A DNA stretch of 64,000 nucleotides from Bacteroidales bacterium. Its GTDB lineage: Bacteria; Bacteroidota; Bacteroidia; Bacteroidales; Muribaculaceae. Within the stretch, counting starts at the first letter, position 1. Every line of letters starts with the position of its first letter. Under the pieces are notes generated by a model. That model was not told the DNA's origin, did no database searches, and saw only the letters and a list, made by a program, of their open reading frames with translations. The stretch lies in NCBI GenBank assembly GCA_015061005.1, contig SUXJ01000005.1:92279-156278 (forward strand). The letters are read 5' to 3'. Both the position numbers and the translations under genes were made by a program. This document shows positions 53,906-61,848 of the stretch, piece by piece.

Positions 53906-54914
53906 GTTCCATCAATCTATTCGCTGCTTCCAAGCAACGGCTGTTACCACTACCCATTAGATCTGCATAAACAAGAATAAGTGGAACAAGGTGATTCTCT
54001 GTTTCCCATTTCCAGAACTTTTGGTAAACCTTTATCTCGCCATTGGCATCTTGCCTGACAAATCCAGTCTTCATCAGATATGCCGTAGGTACATCGGTAT
54101 ATATGTCAAATGCTCCGGGCTCCAAATAATTATCAATCATATTTGCCGCACTTTCACCTCCCCAATACATCCCTTCGGGCAATTCCATAACTTTCCATTT
54201 ATTTCTTTGTTCATTGGTGCGAAATGCCATTCTACCCATCAAGAGTTTAGGCTTTAACACTTGATTATAATTCTCTACCCAGAGATCAAGTAGAGACTTT
54301 TTGTTTTTCAAAAGTCTCTTTTTGTCTTTCGTGAGCATAAAATTTCTATCAGCCAAGACATTAAATATATTTTTGATAGCACCTAATGATACATTCGTAG
54401 CATCTTGTATTTCTCGATATGGCTTGCCTATATTGCTGCTATCTTGTAACAAATAGAATATTACCTTAAGACCTGCTTCTTGAAATATCGGATATGCCTT
54501 TTCGCTCGCATAGGGATTCTTCTCACCTTTATTGACCAACTGAAATATCATGCTATCATTCTTCATATATCTGATATGACAATTGCCAGCGCAATCTATA
54601 CAGCTTATACCATTCTCCACTAATTGCTCTACTATGGCAGGGCTAATATATCTAGCGATTAAGAGTAAGGGACTTTTTGACGTTGATAGATACTTACGCA
54701 TATTATTTATTATACTTCCAACGGTAGCATTAGTTACTGTTGTTTTTATTTCACATAAGAAATCGACATTCATAATTTGAATCACAGCGTCATAGCCTTC
54801 AGGTTTTTCCCTCTCTTTATGAGCAATTGTCACATTTGGCAAAGCCAATTTGTCTTTTAATGTCTCTAATGCCAAATTTAATGTTTCACGTTCCAAAAGT
54901 TTCATCTTGTTCAT
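53883..54914 (-). CDS. AbiEi-type antitoxin/transcriptional regulator
   Basis: A 343-residue protein: an N-terminal nuclease-fold-like region (D42 in GYDAVIQI, E55 and K57 in FLCEIKTT; catalysis not implied), a winged HTH around 170-215 (KPYREIQDATNVSLGAIKNI) and a C-terminal half with MYWGGESAANMIDNYLEPGA. This is the AbiEi type of Bacteroidota, which binds its own promoter and offsets the AbiEii toxin. ATG 54914 is chosen because the longer frame crosses the promoter and an operator-like palindrome. First gene of the cassette. Confidence 0.82.
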   Translation of the reverse strand: MNKMKLLERETLNLALETLKDKLALPNVTIAHKEREKPEGYDAVIQIMNVDFLCEIKTTVTNATVGSIINNMRKYLSTSKSPLLLIARYISPAIVEQLVENGISCIDCAGNCHIRYMKNDSMIFQLVNKGEKNPYASEKAYPIFQEAGLKVIFYLLQDSSNIGKPYREIQDATNVSLGAIKNIFNVLADRNFMLTKDKKRLLKNKKSLLDLWVENYNQVLKPKLLMGRMAFRTNEQRNKWKVMELPEGMYWGGESAANMIDNYLEPGAFDIYTDVPTAYLMKTGFVRQDANGEIKVYQKFWKWETENHLVPLILVYADLMGSGNSRCLEAANRLMEHGLNDFE

Positions 54915-54960
54915 TATTTTGTTATGTTCATTAAAAATGAACGCTGCAAATTTAATGAAC
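54909..54960 (-). promoter_or_regulatory. AbiE operator half-sites at the abiE promoter
   Basis: Plus-strand GTTCATT-AAA-AATGAAC (54926-54942) is a perfect 7+3+7 palindrome. Further copies of the half-site lie at 54909-54915 (GTTCATT) and 54954-54960 (AATGAAC). The palindrome is immediately downstream of the -7 box, at the likely transcription start, and one half-site overlaps the start codon: the layout expected of an autorepressor. Confidence 0.65.
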
Positions 54961-54977
54961 AATTATTATTTCTCAAA
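54947..54977 (-). promoter_or_regulatory. Promoter of the AbiE cassette
   Basis: On the minus strand: TTTG (54974-54977), 19-nt spacer, TAAATTTG (54947-54954), 32 nt before ATG 54914. Confidence 0.7.
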
Positions 54978-55014
54978 ATATTCTGTTCTTTATTTGTTGC
55001 TGTGTGGAAAATTT

Positions 55015-55066
55015 AATGTTTTGGGGCCGAGCGAAGTAGTGCATGGCCCTAAAACATTAGATTTTT
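55015..55066 (+). terminator. Long inverted repeat with T-rich tail between abiE and nnr
   Basis: AATGTTTTGGGGCC (55015-55028) pairs with GGCCCTAAAACATT (55045-55058) over 14 bp with one G-T pair, around a 16-nt loop, and is followed by a T-rich stretch. It looks like a terminator on the plus strand, yet no plus-strand gene lies upstream. Confidence 0.55.
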
Positions 55067-55132
55067 CAGTATATGTACCAACCACTTATCAAATTTTACC
55101 CTCATCCTGCCATTATTACGCATGTTTTTTGC

Positions 55133-55140
55133 TATCTTTG
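55133..55140 (+). promoter_or_regulatory. Promoter -7 box of the NAD(P)HX repair gene
   Basis: TATCTTTG, 4 nt before ATG 55145; leaderless. Confidence 0.55.
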
Positions 55141-55144
55141 CAGA

Positions 55145-56662
55145 ATGAAAGTATTTACAGCTGAACAGATACGCGAAATAGACCGTCATACTATTCAAAA
55201 TGAAGGTGTTTCGGCTTTGCAACTCATAGAGCGAGTTGCAGAAGGAGTTGCAGCGGAAGTTGTTAGCAGAATGAAGGCCAACAGCCGGATAGCAGTTTTT
55301 GCGGGTTCCGGCAATAATGGCGCTGATGCTTTGGCAGCTGCGCGCATGCTCTATGAACAGGGTTATAAGCCGGAGGTTTTTCTGTTTAATATCGGGGGCG
55401 ATAAGCTCAGTGCGGAGTGTGTGATATGTCGCGATCAGTTACTTGAATCCTTTCCCGATGCTGATTTTACGGAGGTTACAAAGCAGTTTAACAGACCTCA
55501 TTTGAGTCAGAATCATATAGTTGTTGACGGACTGTTCGGTATCGGTTTGCGAGAGGCTCTGACGGGCGGATTTCGTGAGTTGGTGAAGTTTATCGTTGAC
55601 AGCGGCGCAACGGTTGTCAGCATAGATGTGCCGTCGGGATTGTTTGCGGATTGGAATCCGAATAGTGTTGACCGGAACATAATGCATGCCACCGTGACTC
55701 TATCGGCGCAGTTTCCTCATTTGGCTTTTTTCATGGAGGAAAATGCTCCTTTGGTAGGTGAGTGGAAAACGATAGATATAGGTCTGAGTCAGACGGAGAT
55801 ACGCAAGACTGCAGCACCTTTTTATTTGGTGGAGCGTTCAGACGTGAAGAAGTTGCTCAATGCGCGGAGCAGTTTTTGTTCAAAACGGGATTTCGGTTCC
55901 GCCATGCTTGTTGCCGGTAGTTATGGCATGATGGGAGCTGCAATATTGAGTGCACGCGGAGCTTTGAGAGCCGGAGTTGGCAAGGTTACGGTTTATTCAC
56001 CGCGCTGCGGTTATGATGCAGTGCAGACGGCAGTACCGGAAGCCATGTTTGCTGCATCTAATTCAGATATAAACTTGGCTGATATCAGAGTTAATTATCC
56101 GTATGATGCCATAGGTATAGGTCCCGGAATAGGCACTTCGGAATCTACGTTGAATGCTTTGGAGCGTTTTTTGATGAACTATGACAAGCCATTGGTGATC
56201 GATGCAGATGCTTTGAATTGCTTGTCGATGCGTCAGTCTTTGTTGCATCAGGTTCCGGTGTTGTCGATTTTGACTCCTCATGCCGGTGAGTTCGACAGAA
56301 TTTTCGGTCAGCATGCAACTGCTGAGGCCCGATTGGTAAAGGCGATAGAAATGGCTCGATATCATAACGTTCTGATTGTTCTCAAGGGCAAATATACCAC
56401 TATTGTTCGTCCTGACGGCAGGCTTTATTTCAATTCGAGCGGTTGTCCGGGGATGGCAACTCCGGGTTCGGGCGATGTATTGACGGGAATTATTACCGGA
56501 TTGTTGGCACAAGGTTACAGACCGGAGGTGGCTGCATTGGCCGGAGTTTATATTCACGGAGTTGCCGGAGAGATGGCTCAAGATTCGGAGGGAACATACG
56601 GCGTGACAGCCGGAGATATAGCCGCTAATGTAGGTCGGGCCATAAAATCAATTGCATTTTAA
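55145..56662 (+). CDS. Bifunctional NAD(P)HX epimerase/dehydratase
   Basis: A 505-residue repair enzyme for hydrated NAD(P)H. The N-terminal epimerase (YjeF_N, about 1-210) has IAVFAGSGNNGADALAAARM and VVDGLFGIGLREAL. The C-terminal ADP-dependent dehydratase (carbohydrate-kinase fold, about 225-505) has AMLVAGSYGMMGAAILSARG and the signature NSSGCPGMATPGSGDVLTGI. ATG 55145 (MKVFTAEQIR) is chosen over an upstream extension that crosses the inverted repeat and promoter. nnrD is the usual name for the dehydratase; the fused form is common. Confidence 0.94.
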   Translation: MKVFTAEQIREIDRHTIQNEGVSALQLIERVAEGVAAEVVSRMKANSRIAVFAGSGNNGADALAAARMLYEQGYKPEVFLFNIGGDKLSAECVICRDQLLESFPDADFTEVTKQFNRPHLSQNHIVVDGLFGIGLREALTGGFRELVKFIVDSGATVVSIDVPSGLFADWNPNSVDRNIMHATVTLSAQFPHLAFFMEENAPLVGEWKTIDIGLSQTEIRKTAAPFYLVERSDVKKLLNARSSFCSKRDFGSAMLVAGSYGMMGAAILSARGALRAGVGKVTVYSPRCGYDAVQTAVPEAMFAASNSDINLADIRVNYPYDAIGIGPGIGTSESTLNALERFLMNYDKPLVIDADALNCLSMRQSLLHQVPVLSILTPHAGEFDRIFGQHATAEARLVKAIEMARYHNVLIVLKGKYTTIVRPDGRLYFNSSGCPGMATPGSGDVLTGIITGLLAQGYRPEVAALAGVYIHGVAGEMAQDSEGTYGVTAGDIAANVGRAIKSIAF

Positions 56663-56691
56663 GAAAAATGATAGTTCGAAAGTATTTCAAT

Positions 56692-57786
56692 ATGAAGACT
56701 ACTCTTTTGTCGGGTTTGCTTCTTTTATTGGCACCCGTTGTTTCGGCTCAGTCAGTAACAAAACTTGCGGCAACAAAGGCAAATGATTACGGATTGGTTT
56801 ATTCCTTGCCTCGTACTGTTACCGAGGTTACGTTGCTTGCGGAGTGCCGAATAGAAGAGCCGGGCGAATTTTACAATTATGCCGAGCGTTATTTGGGGTC
56901 TGCAGCAGCTGATAAGGCGGTAGAGAAATCGTCGATCCGTTGGCAGCTCACCGGTGCAGAAATCTGCGTGTTGGCAGATGTTCCCACCGGTTCGGAAACA
57001 TATTTGATGCAGTTTAAGAGCGGCAATCCGGTTTATATCACTGTTAATGAACAGGGCACTCCGTTGACAATAAATGCCGAGTTCGAAGATGAAATAGAGG
57101 TGGAGGAATCAAGTCTGATAGGTAAGGATTTGACTCGCTCACCGCTTGACGGAAAGTCGGCACGTTATGCTGTTACGGAGGAGATGTTGTCGGGCAGTTC
57201 GATAGCCAAGCGTGCGCAGCTTGCCGCGGATCAGATTATGCATTTGCGTCAGAGTCGTCAGGATTATTTGACCGGACAGGCTGATAATATGCCTGACGGT
57301 AAGGCTCTTGAGATGATTTTAGCCAATATAAATGCACAGGAAGAGGCTCTGACGGCAATGTTTTTAGGCACAGTGCAGACCAAGTCGGAAGTTATCAAGG
57401 TTGGATATATTCCGTCGGGTCAGTCGGAGAATGACGTGGTAATATCGCGTCTGAATGTTGTTAAGGGATTTGTAGCAGTCGATGATTTGAGTGGCGCGCC
57501 CATTTATTTGCAGTATCAAGTTAAAAGTCGCGGCGAATTGCCCAAGACTGAGAAGGGTGAGGATAAGAAATTTCCTAAGGGCGGAGTGCCTTATTGCATA
57601 CCCGGCAGTGCGGAGATTTCGATTGAGTATGACAACGCCGTGAAGGCCGAGAGAGAGTTTGAGGTGTCGCAGTTGGGCGTTGTTTTCGGTCTTGAGTCGC
57701 AGTTCTTCACCAATAAGAAGGAGCAGGGTTACGTTATCTTTAATCCGCTGACCGGAGGTATCCGAGAGATGGGTACAAAAGAATAA
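56692..57786 (+). CDS. DUF4831 family exported protein
   Basis: A 364-residue protein with a signal peptide (LLSGLLLLLAPVVSAQS) and the DUF4831 pattern: VTKLAATKANDYGLVYSLPR, TLLAECRIEEPGEFYNYAER, ARSLDGKSARYAV-like segments and GGIREMG at the end. Periplasmic or surface role unknown; the family is confined to Bacteroidota. An ATG at 56668 would add eight residues ahead of the signal peptide; 56692 gives a cleaner one. Its end faces radC, 11 bp away. Confidence 0.85.
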   Translation: MKTTLLSGLLLLLAPVVSAQSVTKLAATKANDYGLVYSLPRTVTEVTLLAECRIEEPGEFYNYAERYLGSAAADKAVEKSSIRWQLTGAEICVLADVPTGSETYLMQFKSGNPVYITVNEQGTPLTINAEFEDEIEVEESSLIGKDLTRSPLDGKSARYAVTEEMLSGSSIAKRAQLAADQIMHLRQSRQDYLTGQADNMPDGKALEMILANINAQEEALTAMFLGTVQTKSEVIKVGYIPSGQSENDVVISRLNVVKGFVAVDDLSGAPIYLQYQVKSRGELPKTEKGEDKKFPKGGVPYCIPGSAEISIEYDNAVKAEREFEVSQLGVVFGLESQFFTNKKEQGYVIFNPLTGGIREMGTKE

Positions 57787-57797
57787 TTGCCTCGAAA

Positions 57798-58475
57798 TCA
57801 GAGATTTGAGTTGTCGGCATAGGAATAGTAGCCGGTGGGAGATATAATCAGGTGGTCAATCAATCGAATGTCGAGGGTTTGGCACGCGGATTTTATTCTC
57901 TGAGTTAGAGTATTGTCGGCCGCTGAAGGTTTGAGGTTACCGGATGGATGGTTGTGGACCACTGCGATAGCCGTGGCATGAGCGTCGAGAGCTTTTTTCA
58001 TGAGCATTCGCATATCGACCAATGTGGCATCAAGTCCGCCGGTAGATATTAGTTCGCGACATTCAACTCCGAGTTGCCGGTTTAGCATTATTGCCCAAAA
58101 TTGTTCGTGGTCAAGGTCTTGCACTTTGTCGCGTATGTATTCGTATATGTCGCGGCTTGAGCTCAGAGTTTGTTTTTTTACAGCCATGGCCCCTCGGCAT
58201 CGTGAGCCGAGTTCGAGAGCTGCTATTACGGTTATTGCTTTAGCGGGTCCGATGCCGGGAACGAGTTGCGCTAGTTCGCGAGGGGTAGCTCTTGCCAGCC
58301 GCGCCAAATCGTTGCCAAACTTAGCGAGAATATCGCGGCTGACTTCAATCACGTTTTTACCTGTTACTCCCGTTCGGAGCAAGATGGCGAGCAGTTCAGC
58401 ATCGGAAAGTACACCGATGCCTTGATTCAGAACTTTTTCGCGCGGTTTATCGTCGTCGGCAAGGTTGCGTATCAT
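57798..58475 (-). CDS. radC: RadC family JAB1/MPN protein
   Basis: A 225-residue protein with an N-terminal HhH-like part (REKVLNQGIGVLSDAELLAI, LAQLVPGIGPAKAITVIAA) and a C-terminal JAMM metal site: the conserved HNHPSGNLKPSAADNTLTQR with a downstream Asp, and DLDHEQFWAIMLN upstream. Despite the name its DNA-repair role is doubtful; the biochemical role is unknown. Cytoplasmic. Minus-strand run with the GT2 gene (11 bp). Confidence 0.92.
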   Translation of the reverse strand: MIRNLADDDKPREKVLNQGIGVLSDAELLAILLRTGVTGKNVIEVSRDILAKFGNDLARLARATPRELAQLVPGIGPAKAITVIAALELGSRCRGAMAVKKQTLSSSRDIYEYIRDKVQDLDHEQFWAIMLNRQLGVECRELISTGGLDATLVDMRMLMKKALDAHATAIAVVHNHPSGNLKPSAADNTLTQRIKSACQTLDIRLIDHLIISPTGYYSYADNSNL

Positions 58476-58486
58476 AGTCGATGTGG

Positions 58487-59461
58487 TTATTCATTTTTTC
58501 CGGCACGTATGCGGCGTTCTGCTTCTGGGTTTCGACCCGTAAAGCAGGCTTTTAGGAATCCGGCCCCGTAACCATAGAGTTGAATCAGCGATGCCGGGAC
58601 AGCGAGGAGTGCAACTTTTAGGGATTTTGTAGAGCATAGAGCCGCAAAGAACAGTGCAACCAGGTAGATTGCCAACGGAGCTATGAACCAAGGCGAAAGT
58701 ACGACTCCAAGGGCGAGAAGAACGACGGAGCCTATGAGGAAGAGTGCCGGGAGAGTGTGGACAAGTTTCATCGAGCCCGGGTAGAGCCGGCGGAGTGTTA
58801 TTCTACTCATTCCGAACACGTAAACTTGACGCAGAAATTTGCGGAAACTTATGCGGCGTTTGTGGAATACTTCGCAAGAGCGGAGCAGAGTTAAAGAGAA
58901 TCCGGCATTGCGAATGCGCATTGACATGTCAATGTCTTCGGAGAACATTTCGCGGAATCCCCCTACCCTTTCATAGACTTCACGCGAAAATCCCATGTTG
59001 AAAGTTCTGGGTTTGAATTTTTCGAGTTGTAGTTTTCCTCCACGAATACCTCCGGTGGTCAGAAATGATGTCATTGCGAAGTTTATGGCCTTTTGGAGTG
59101 GAGAAAATGATGAATGGGCAGCGTCGGGTCCTCCATAGCAGTCAATAGGAGCGTTTTTAAGCTCATTTTCGAGGATTTCGAAGTATGAGGGAGGAATTAT
59201 GCAGTCGGAGTCAAAAAAGACGAAATAAGAGCCCTGAGCGCGTTCCATTCCGTAGTTACGCGCCGGGGAGCGTCCTTCGTTTTCTTTAAAGTAGTATTTA
59301 ACGAAGTCGGCGTAAGGAGCACACTCGTTGATGCACGGGTCTGTTGAGCCATCATCGACAACGATTACTTCGAAGTTTCTGACGGTTTGGTCCGCGAGGC
59401 TTTTGAGCAGGGCTGCAACCTCGTCACGACGATTATAGACCGGGATTATTACGCTGAACAT
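58487..59461 (-). CDS. Glycosyltransferase family 2 membrane protein
   Basis: A 324-residue GT2 enzyme. N-terminal catalytic domain: IIPVYNRRDEVAALLKSL, VIVVDDGSTD, the metal-binding FVFFDSDCIIP (DxD) and EDIDMSMRIRNAGF with the catalytic ED. Two hydrophobic spans lie at the C-terminus (LVHTLPALFLIGSVVLLALG, PLAIYLVALFFAALC). Probably adds a sugar to a lipid-linked or surface glycan at the inner membrane; substrate unknown. 12 bp downstream of nspC in the same strand order. Confidence 0.9.
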   Translation of the reverse strand: MFSVIIPVYNRRDEVAALLKSLADQTVRNFEVIVVDDGSTDPCINECAPYADFVKYYFKENEGRSPARNYGMERAQGSYFVFFDSDCIIPPSYFEILENELKNAPIDCYGGPDAAHSSFSPLQKAINFAMTSFLTTGGIRGGKLQLEKFKPRTFNMGFSREVYERVGGFREMFSEDIDMSMRIRNAGFSLTLLRSCEVFHKRRISFRKFLRQVYVFGMSRITLRRLYPGSMKLVHTLPALFLIGSVVLLALGVVLSPWFIAPLAIYLVALFFAALCSTKSLKVALLAVPASLIQLYGYGAGFLKACFTGRNPEAERRIRAGKNE

Positions 59462-59473
59462 TTTAGTGGAGGG

Positions 59474-60604
59474 TTATGACATGCGAGATTTATAGTCGGC
59501 GTAGGTGAAGGTTCGGAGTGTTTCGCAGCTGCCGTCGGAGTGGCAGAGGACTATTGCGGGGTGACTGATGCCGTTGAACATGTTGGTCTTTACAGTGGTG
59601 TAGTGGTTCATGTCTTCCAAGGTGAGTCGTTGGCCCGGTCGCAGGGGTTCGGTGAATTGCCAATCGCCTATGAAGTCACCGCTGAGGCAAGAGTTTCCGC
59701 CGAGTCTGTAGGAATAAGGAGCATCGGGGGTAGATTCGGATATGAGGGGTTGATAAGGCATTTCAAGGGTGTCGGGCATGTGGCAGGCGAAGCTGACGTC
59801 GAGAATAGCGGTTTTGATACCTTGATTTTCGACTATATCGACCACTTCGGTTATCAGGTCGCCGGTGCGCCATGTCCAAGCCGATCCGGGTTCGAGAATT
59901 ACGTTTAGATTCGGGTAACGCTGCTTGAAGTCTCGAAGGATGGAGATGAGCAATTCGATGTTGTAGCCCGAGCGCGTCATAAGGTGTCCGCCACCCATGT
60001 TCACCCATTTAAGTGAGGGGAGGAATCTGCCGAATTGCTCTTCGAAGGCGCGAAGCACTTTTTCGAGGTCTTCGGCACTGCTTTCACACAGGGCATGGAA
60101 ATGGAATCCTTCGATTCCTTCGGGGAGCGATTCAGGCATATCATCGGCCGAGACGCCGAATCGCGAGCCGGGAAGAGCCGGATTGTAGATGTCGGTTTCA
60201 ATAACCGAGCATCGCGGATTTACGCGGAGTCCGGCAGAGACTTCCCCACCCTTCTGTTTCACTTTCGGGAGAAATCGTTCGGCTTGGCTCAAGGAGTTGA
60301 AGGTTATGTGGGAAGAGCCGTCAAGGTATTCATCGATAGTTTGTTCTGTATAGGCCGGGCAGTAAGAATGCACCTTGTTGCAGAGTTCTTCGCGAGCGAG
60401 TCGGAGTTCGTTGAGCGAGCTTGCCGTTGCGCTGACTCCATATTCGCGAAAAATGGGAAACGTGCGCCATAGTGCGTTGGCTTTGAACGCCATAATTATG
60501 TCAACGTCGGCAGATTTTGCCACACTCTTGATCAGTTCGATGTTTGAGCGCAGTTTTTGTTCGTAGACTATGTAGAAGGGAGTTTTGATATTGTCGGCGG
60601 TCAT
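59474..60604 (-). CDS. nspC: Carboxynorspermidine decarboxylase
   Basis: A 376-residue PLP enzyme of alanine-racemase fold making norspermidine/spermidine from carboxy(nor)spermidine, the polyamine route used by Bacteroidota. PLP-binding K41 lies in IIMAFKANALW; further blocks are FHFHALCESSAEDLEKVL, WVNMGGGHLMTRSGYN, ILEPGSAWTW and the C-terminal LEDMNHYTTVKTNMFNGI. The partner dehydrogenase gene (lysine-1-like) is not nearby. Overlaps the sirtuin gene by 4 bp. Confidence 0.93.
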   Translation of the reverse strand: MTADNIKTPFYIVYEQKLRSNIELIKSVAKSADVDIIMAFKANALWRTFPIFREYGVSATASSLNELRLAREELCNKVHSYCPAYTEQTIDEYLDGSSHITFNSLSQAERFLPKVKQKGGEVSAGLRVNPRCSVIETDIYNPALPGSRFGVSADDMPESLPEGIEGFHFHALCESSAEDLEKVLRAFEEQFGRFLPSLKWVNMGGGHLMTRSGYNIELLISILRDFKQRYPNLNVILEPGSAWTWRTGDLITEVVDIVENQGIKTAILDVSFACHMPDTLEMPYQPLISESTPDAPYSYRLGGNSCLSGDFIGDWQFTEPLRPGQRLTLEDMNHYTTVKTNMFNGISHPAIVLCHSDGSCETLRTFTYADYKSRMS

Positions 60605-61290
60605 TTCAGGAGAATATTAGTTAGGGTTTTCATTCCCATGGTAGCTGGTTCTGCAATAATTTTGATGTTGGTATTTACCGATGCAGGGTTTGGGTCGATG
60701 TAATAGATGGGTGTTCCCGGTCGGGCATAGTGCATTAGCCCTGCAGCGGGATATACAGCCAGAGAGGTGCCGATGATGACGAGGATGTCGGCATGAGCCA
60801 CGACTTCGGCGGCCGGTTCAATCATTGGAACGGCTTCTTCGAAGAAAACGATGTGGGGTCTGACGGGGTGTCCTTCGATGCGAGTTTCGGGAGACGTTTC
60901 GAGGTTGCTTTCCGATAGTTCGAAGATTTTAGATTCATCAGCGAGTGAGCGCACTTTCATCAGTTCGCCGTGGAGGTGAATTATGTGTTCGGCCGGAGTG
61001 CCTGCCATTTCGTGTAGGTTATCAACGTTTTGTGTTACCACCATGACGTTGAAATGTTTTTCTAATTCAGCAATGGCGCGATGAGCGTCGTTGGGAGAGA
61101 CTTGGAGTAGTTGCTTTCGGCGTTCGTTATAGAACTTATGGATCAGGGCCGGGTTACGGGCAAATCCGGTAGCCGAACAAACGTCCATTACGGGATATTG
61201 CTCCCAAAGCCCATCGGCATCTCTGAATGTGCGGATGCCGCTTTCGGCACTTACGCCGGCGCCGGTAAGAAATACAAGATTCTGCTTCAT
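60601..61290 (-). CDS. cobB: Sirtuin (NAD-dependent protein deacylase)
   Basis: A 229-residue Sir2 deacylase. NAD-binding GAGVSAESGIRTFRDADGLW, TQNVDNLHEMAG and the catalytic His in HLHGELMK are intact, and IIGTSLAVYPAAGL follows. The region between HGELMK and the NAD loop (ADESKIFELSESNLETSPET) lacks all four zinc-binding cysteines of CobB. Such Cys-less sirtuins are found in some Bacteroidota. ATG 61290 is chosen: the upstream extension uses TTG and crosses the promoter. Coupled to nspC by 4 bp. Confidence 0.9.
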   Translation of the reverse strand: MKQNLVFLTGAGVSAESGIRTFRDADGLWEQYPVMDVCSATGFARNPALIHKFYNERRKQLLQVSPNDAHRAIAELEKHFNVMVVTQNVDNLHEMAGTPAEHIIHLHGELMKVRSLADESKIFELSESNLETSPETRIEGHPVRPHIVFFEEAVPMIEPAAEVVAHADILVIIGTSLAVYPAAGLMHYARPGTPIYYIDPNPASVNTNIKIIAEPATMGMKTLTNILLK

Positions 61291-61296
61291 AGACTC

Positions 61297-61304
61297 CAAA
61301 GTTA
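61297..61304 (-). promoter_or_regulatory. Promoter -7 box of the sirtuin gene
   Basis: TAACTTTG on the minus strand, 6 nt before ATG 61290. Confidence 0.5.
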
Positions 61305-61344
61305 CGAAAAAAAGTGGAGAGTTGAAAAATGTGGGGAGTGGAGG

Positions 61345-61848
61345 TCAGTCGGATTCGTGGAGGAGGCGGTCAGGGGGGATAGCGGCAGGTGTCCGGGGGT
61401 TGAATTTGGCGCCGAGCGAGATGTGGAAGCCTGCGGCGATGAGTTGGGCAGCGAGTTGGGGTTTGCCGCGAAATCCGTGTATTATCCAAGGTTGAGAGGG
61501 GTTGATTTCGCGGCGCAGGGCTATGATTTCGTTCCATGCTCCGACAATGTGGAGCAGTAAAGGCTTCCCTACCCTTTCGGCAAGAAGGGCATGGCGTCGT
61601 GTGAGTGCTATTTGAGTCGGCAGGTCCCCCACCCCCTTGAGTTTGTCGATGCCGCACTCTCCGATGATTACGATTTGAGGGTTTTCGGCGAGCGAACTCA
61701 CCCAATCAAAATCGGGGTCAGGCCACCACGGATGCCAACCGACGCTATACAGGGCATCGGGACGCATCTGCATGTCGGGCAGTAGGTTTATTACGGCATC
61801 GGAAGCGTCGGGATTGTGGGTGTGTATGTCTGCAACGAGGGGAATCAC
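61345..61848 (-). CDS. Short TatD-like metal-dependent hydrolase
   Basis: A 167-residue protein of the TatD group: N-terminal metal site DIHTHNP, YSVGWHPWWPD, IVIIGECGIDK with the bridging Glu, LLLHIVGAWNEI with a His ligand and WIIHGFRGKPQLA with another. It ends right at DRLLHESD, where full-length members continue after the ETD motif with another helix. The shorter form may still be active, since all visible metal ligands are present. Overlaps prfA by 4 bp; the region 61291-61344 upstream of the next gene is short. Confidence 0.75.
   Translation of the reverse strand: MIPLVADIHTHNPDASDAVINLLPDMQMRPDALYSVGWHPWWPDPDFDWVSSLAENPQIVIIGECGIDKLKGVGDLPTQIALTRRHALLAERVGKPLLLHIVGAWNEIIALRREINPSQPWIIHGFRGKPQLAAQLIAAGFHISLGAKFNPRTPAAIPPDRLLHESD

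Noticed and set aside
54850-55164. Plus-strand open frame across the abiE promoter
   Set aside because: It overlaps the promoter, operator and hairpin and reads as AT-rich non-coding translation.
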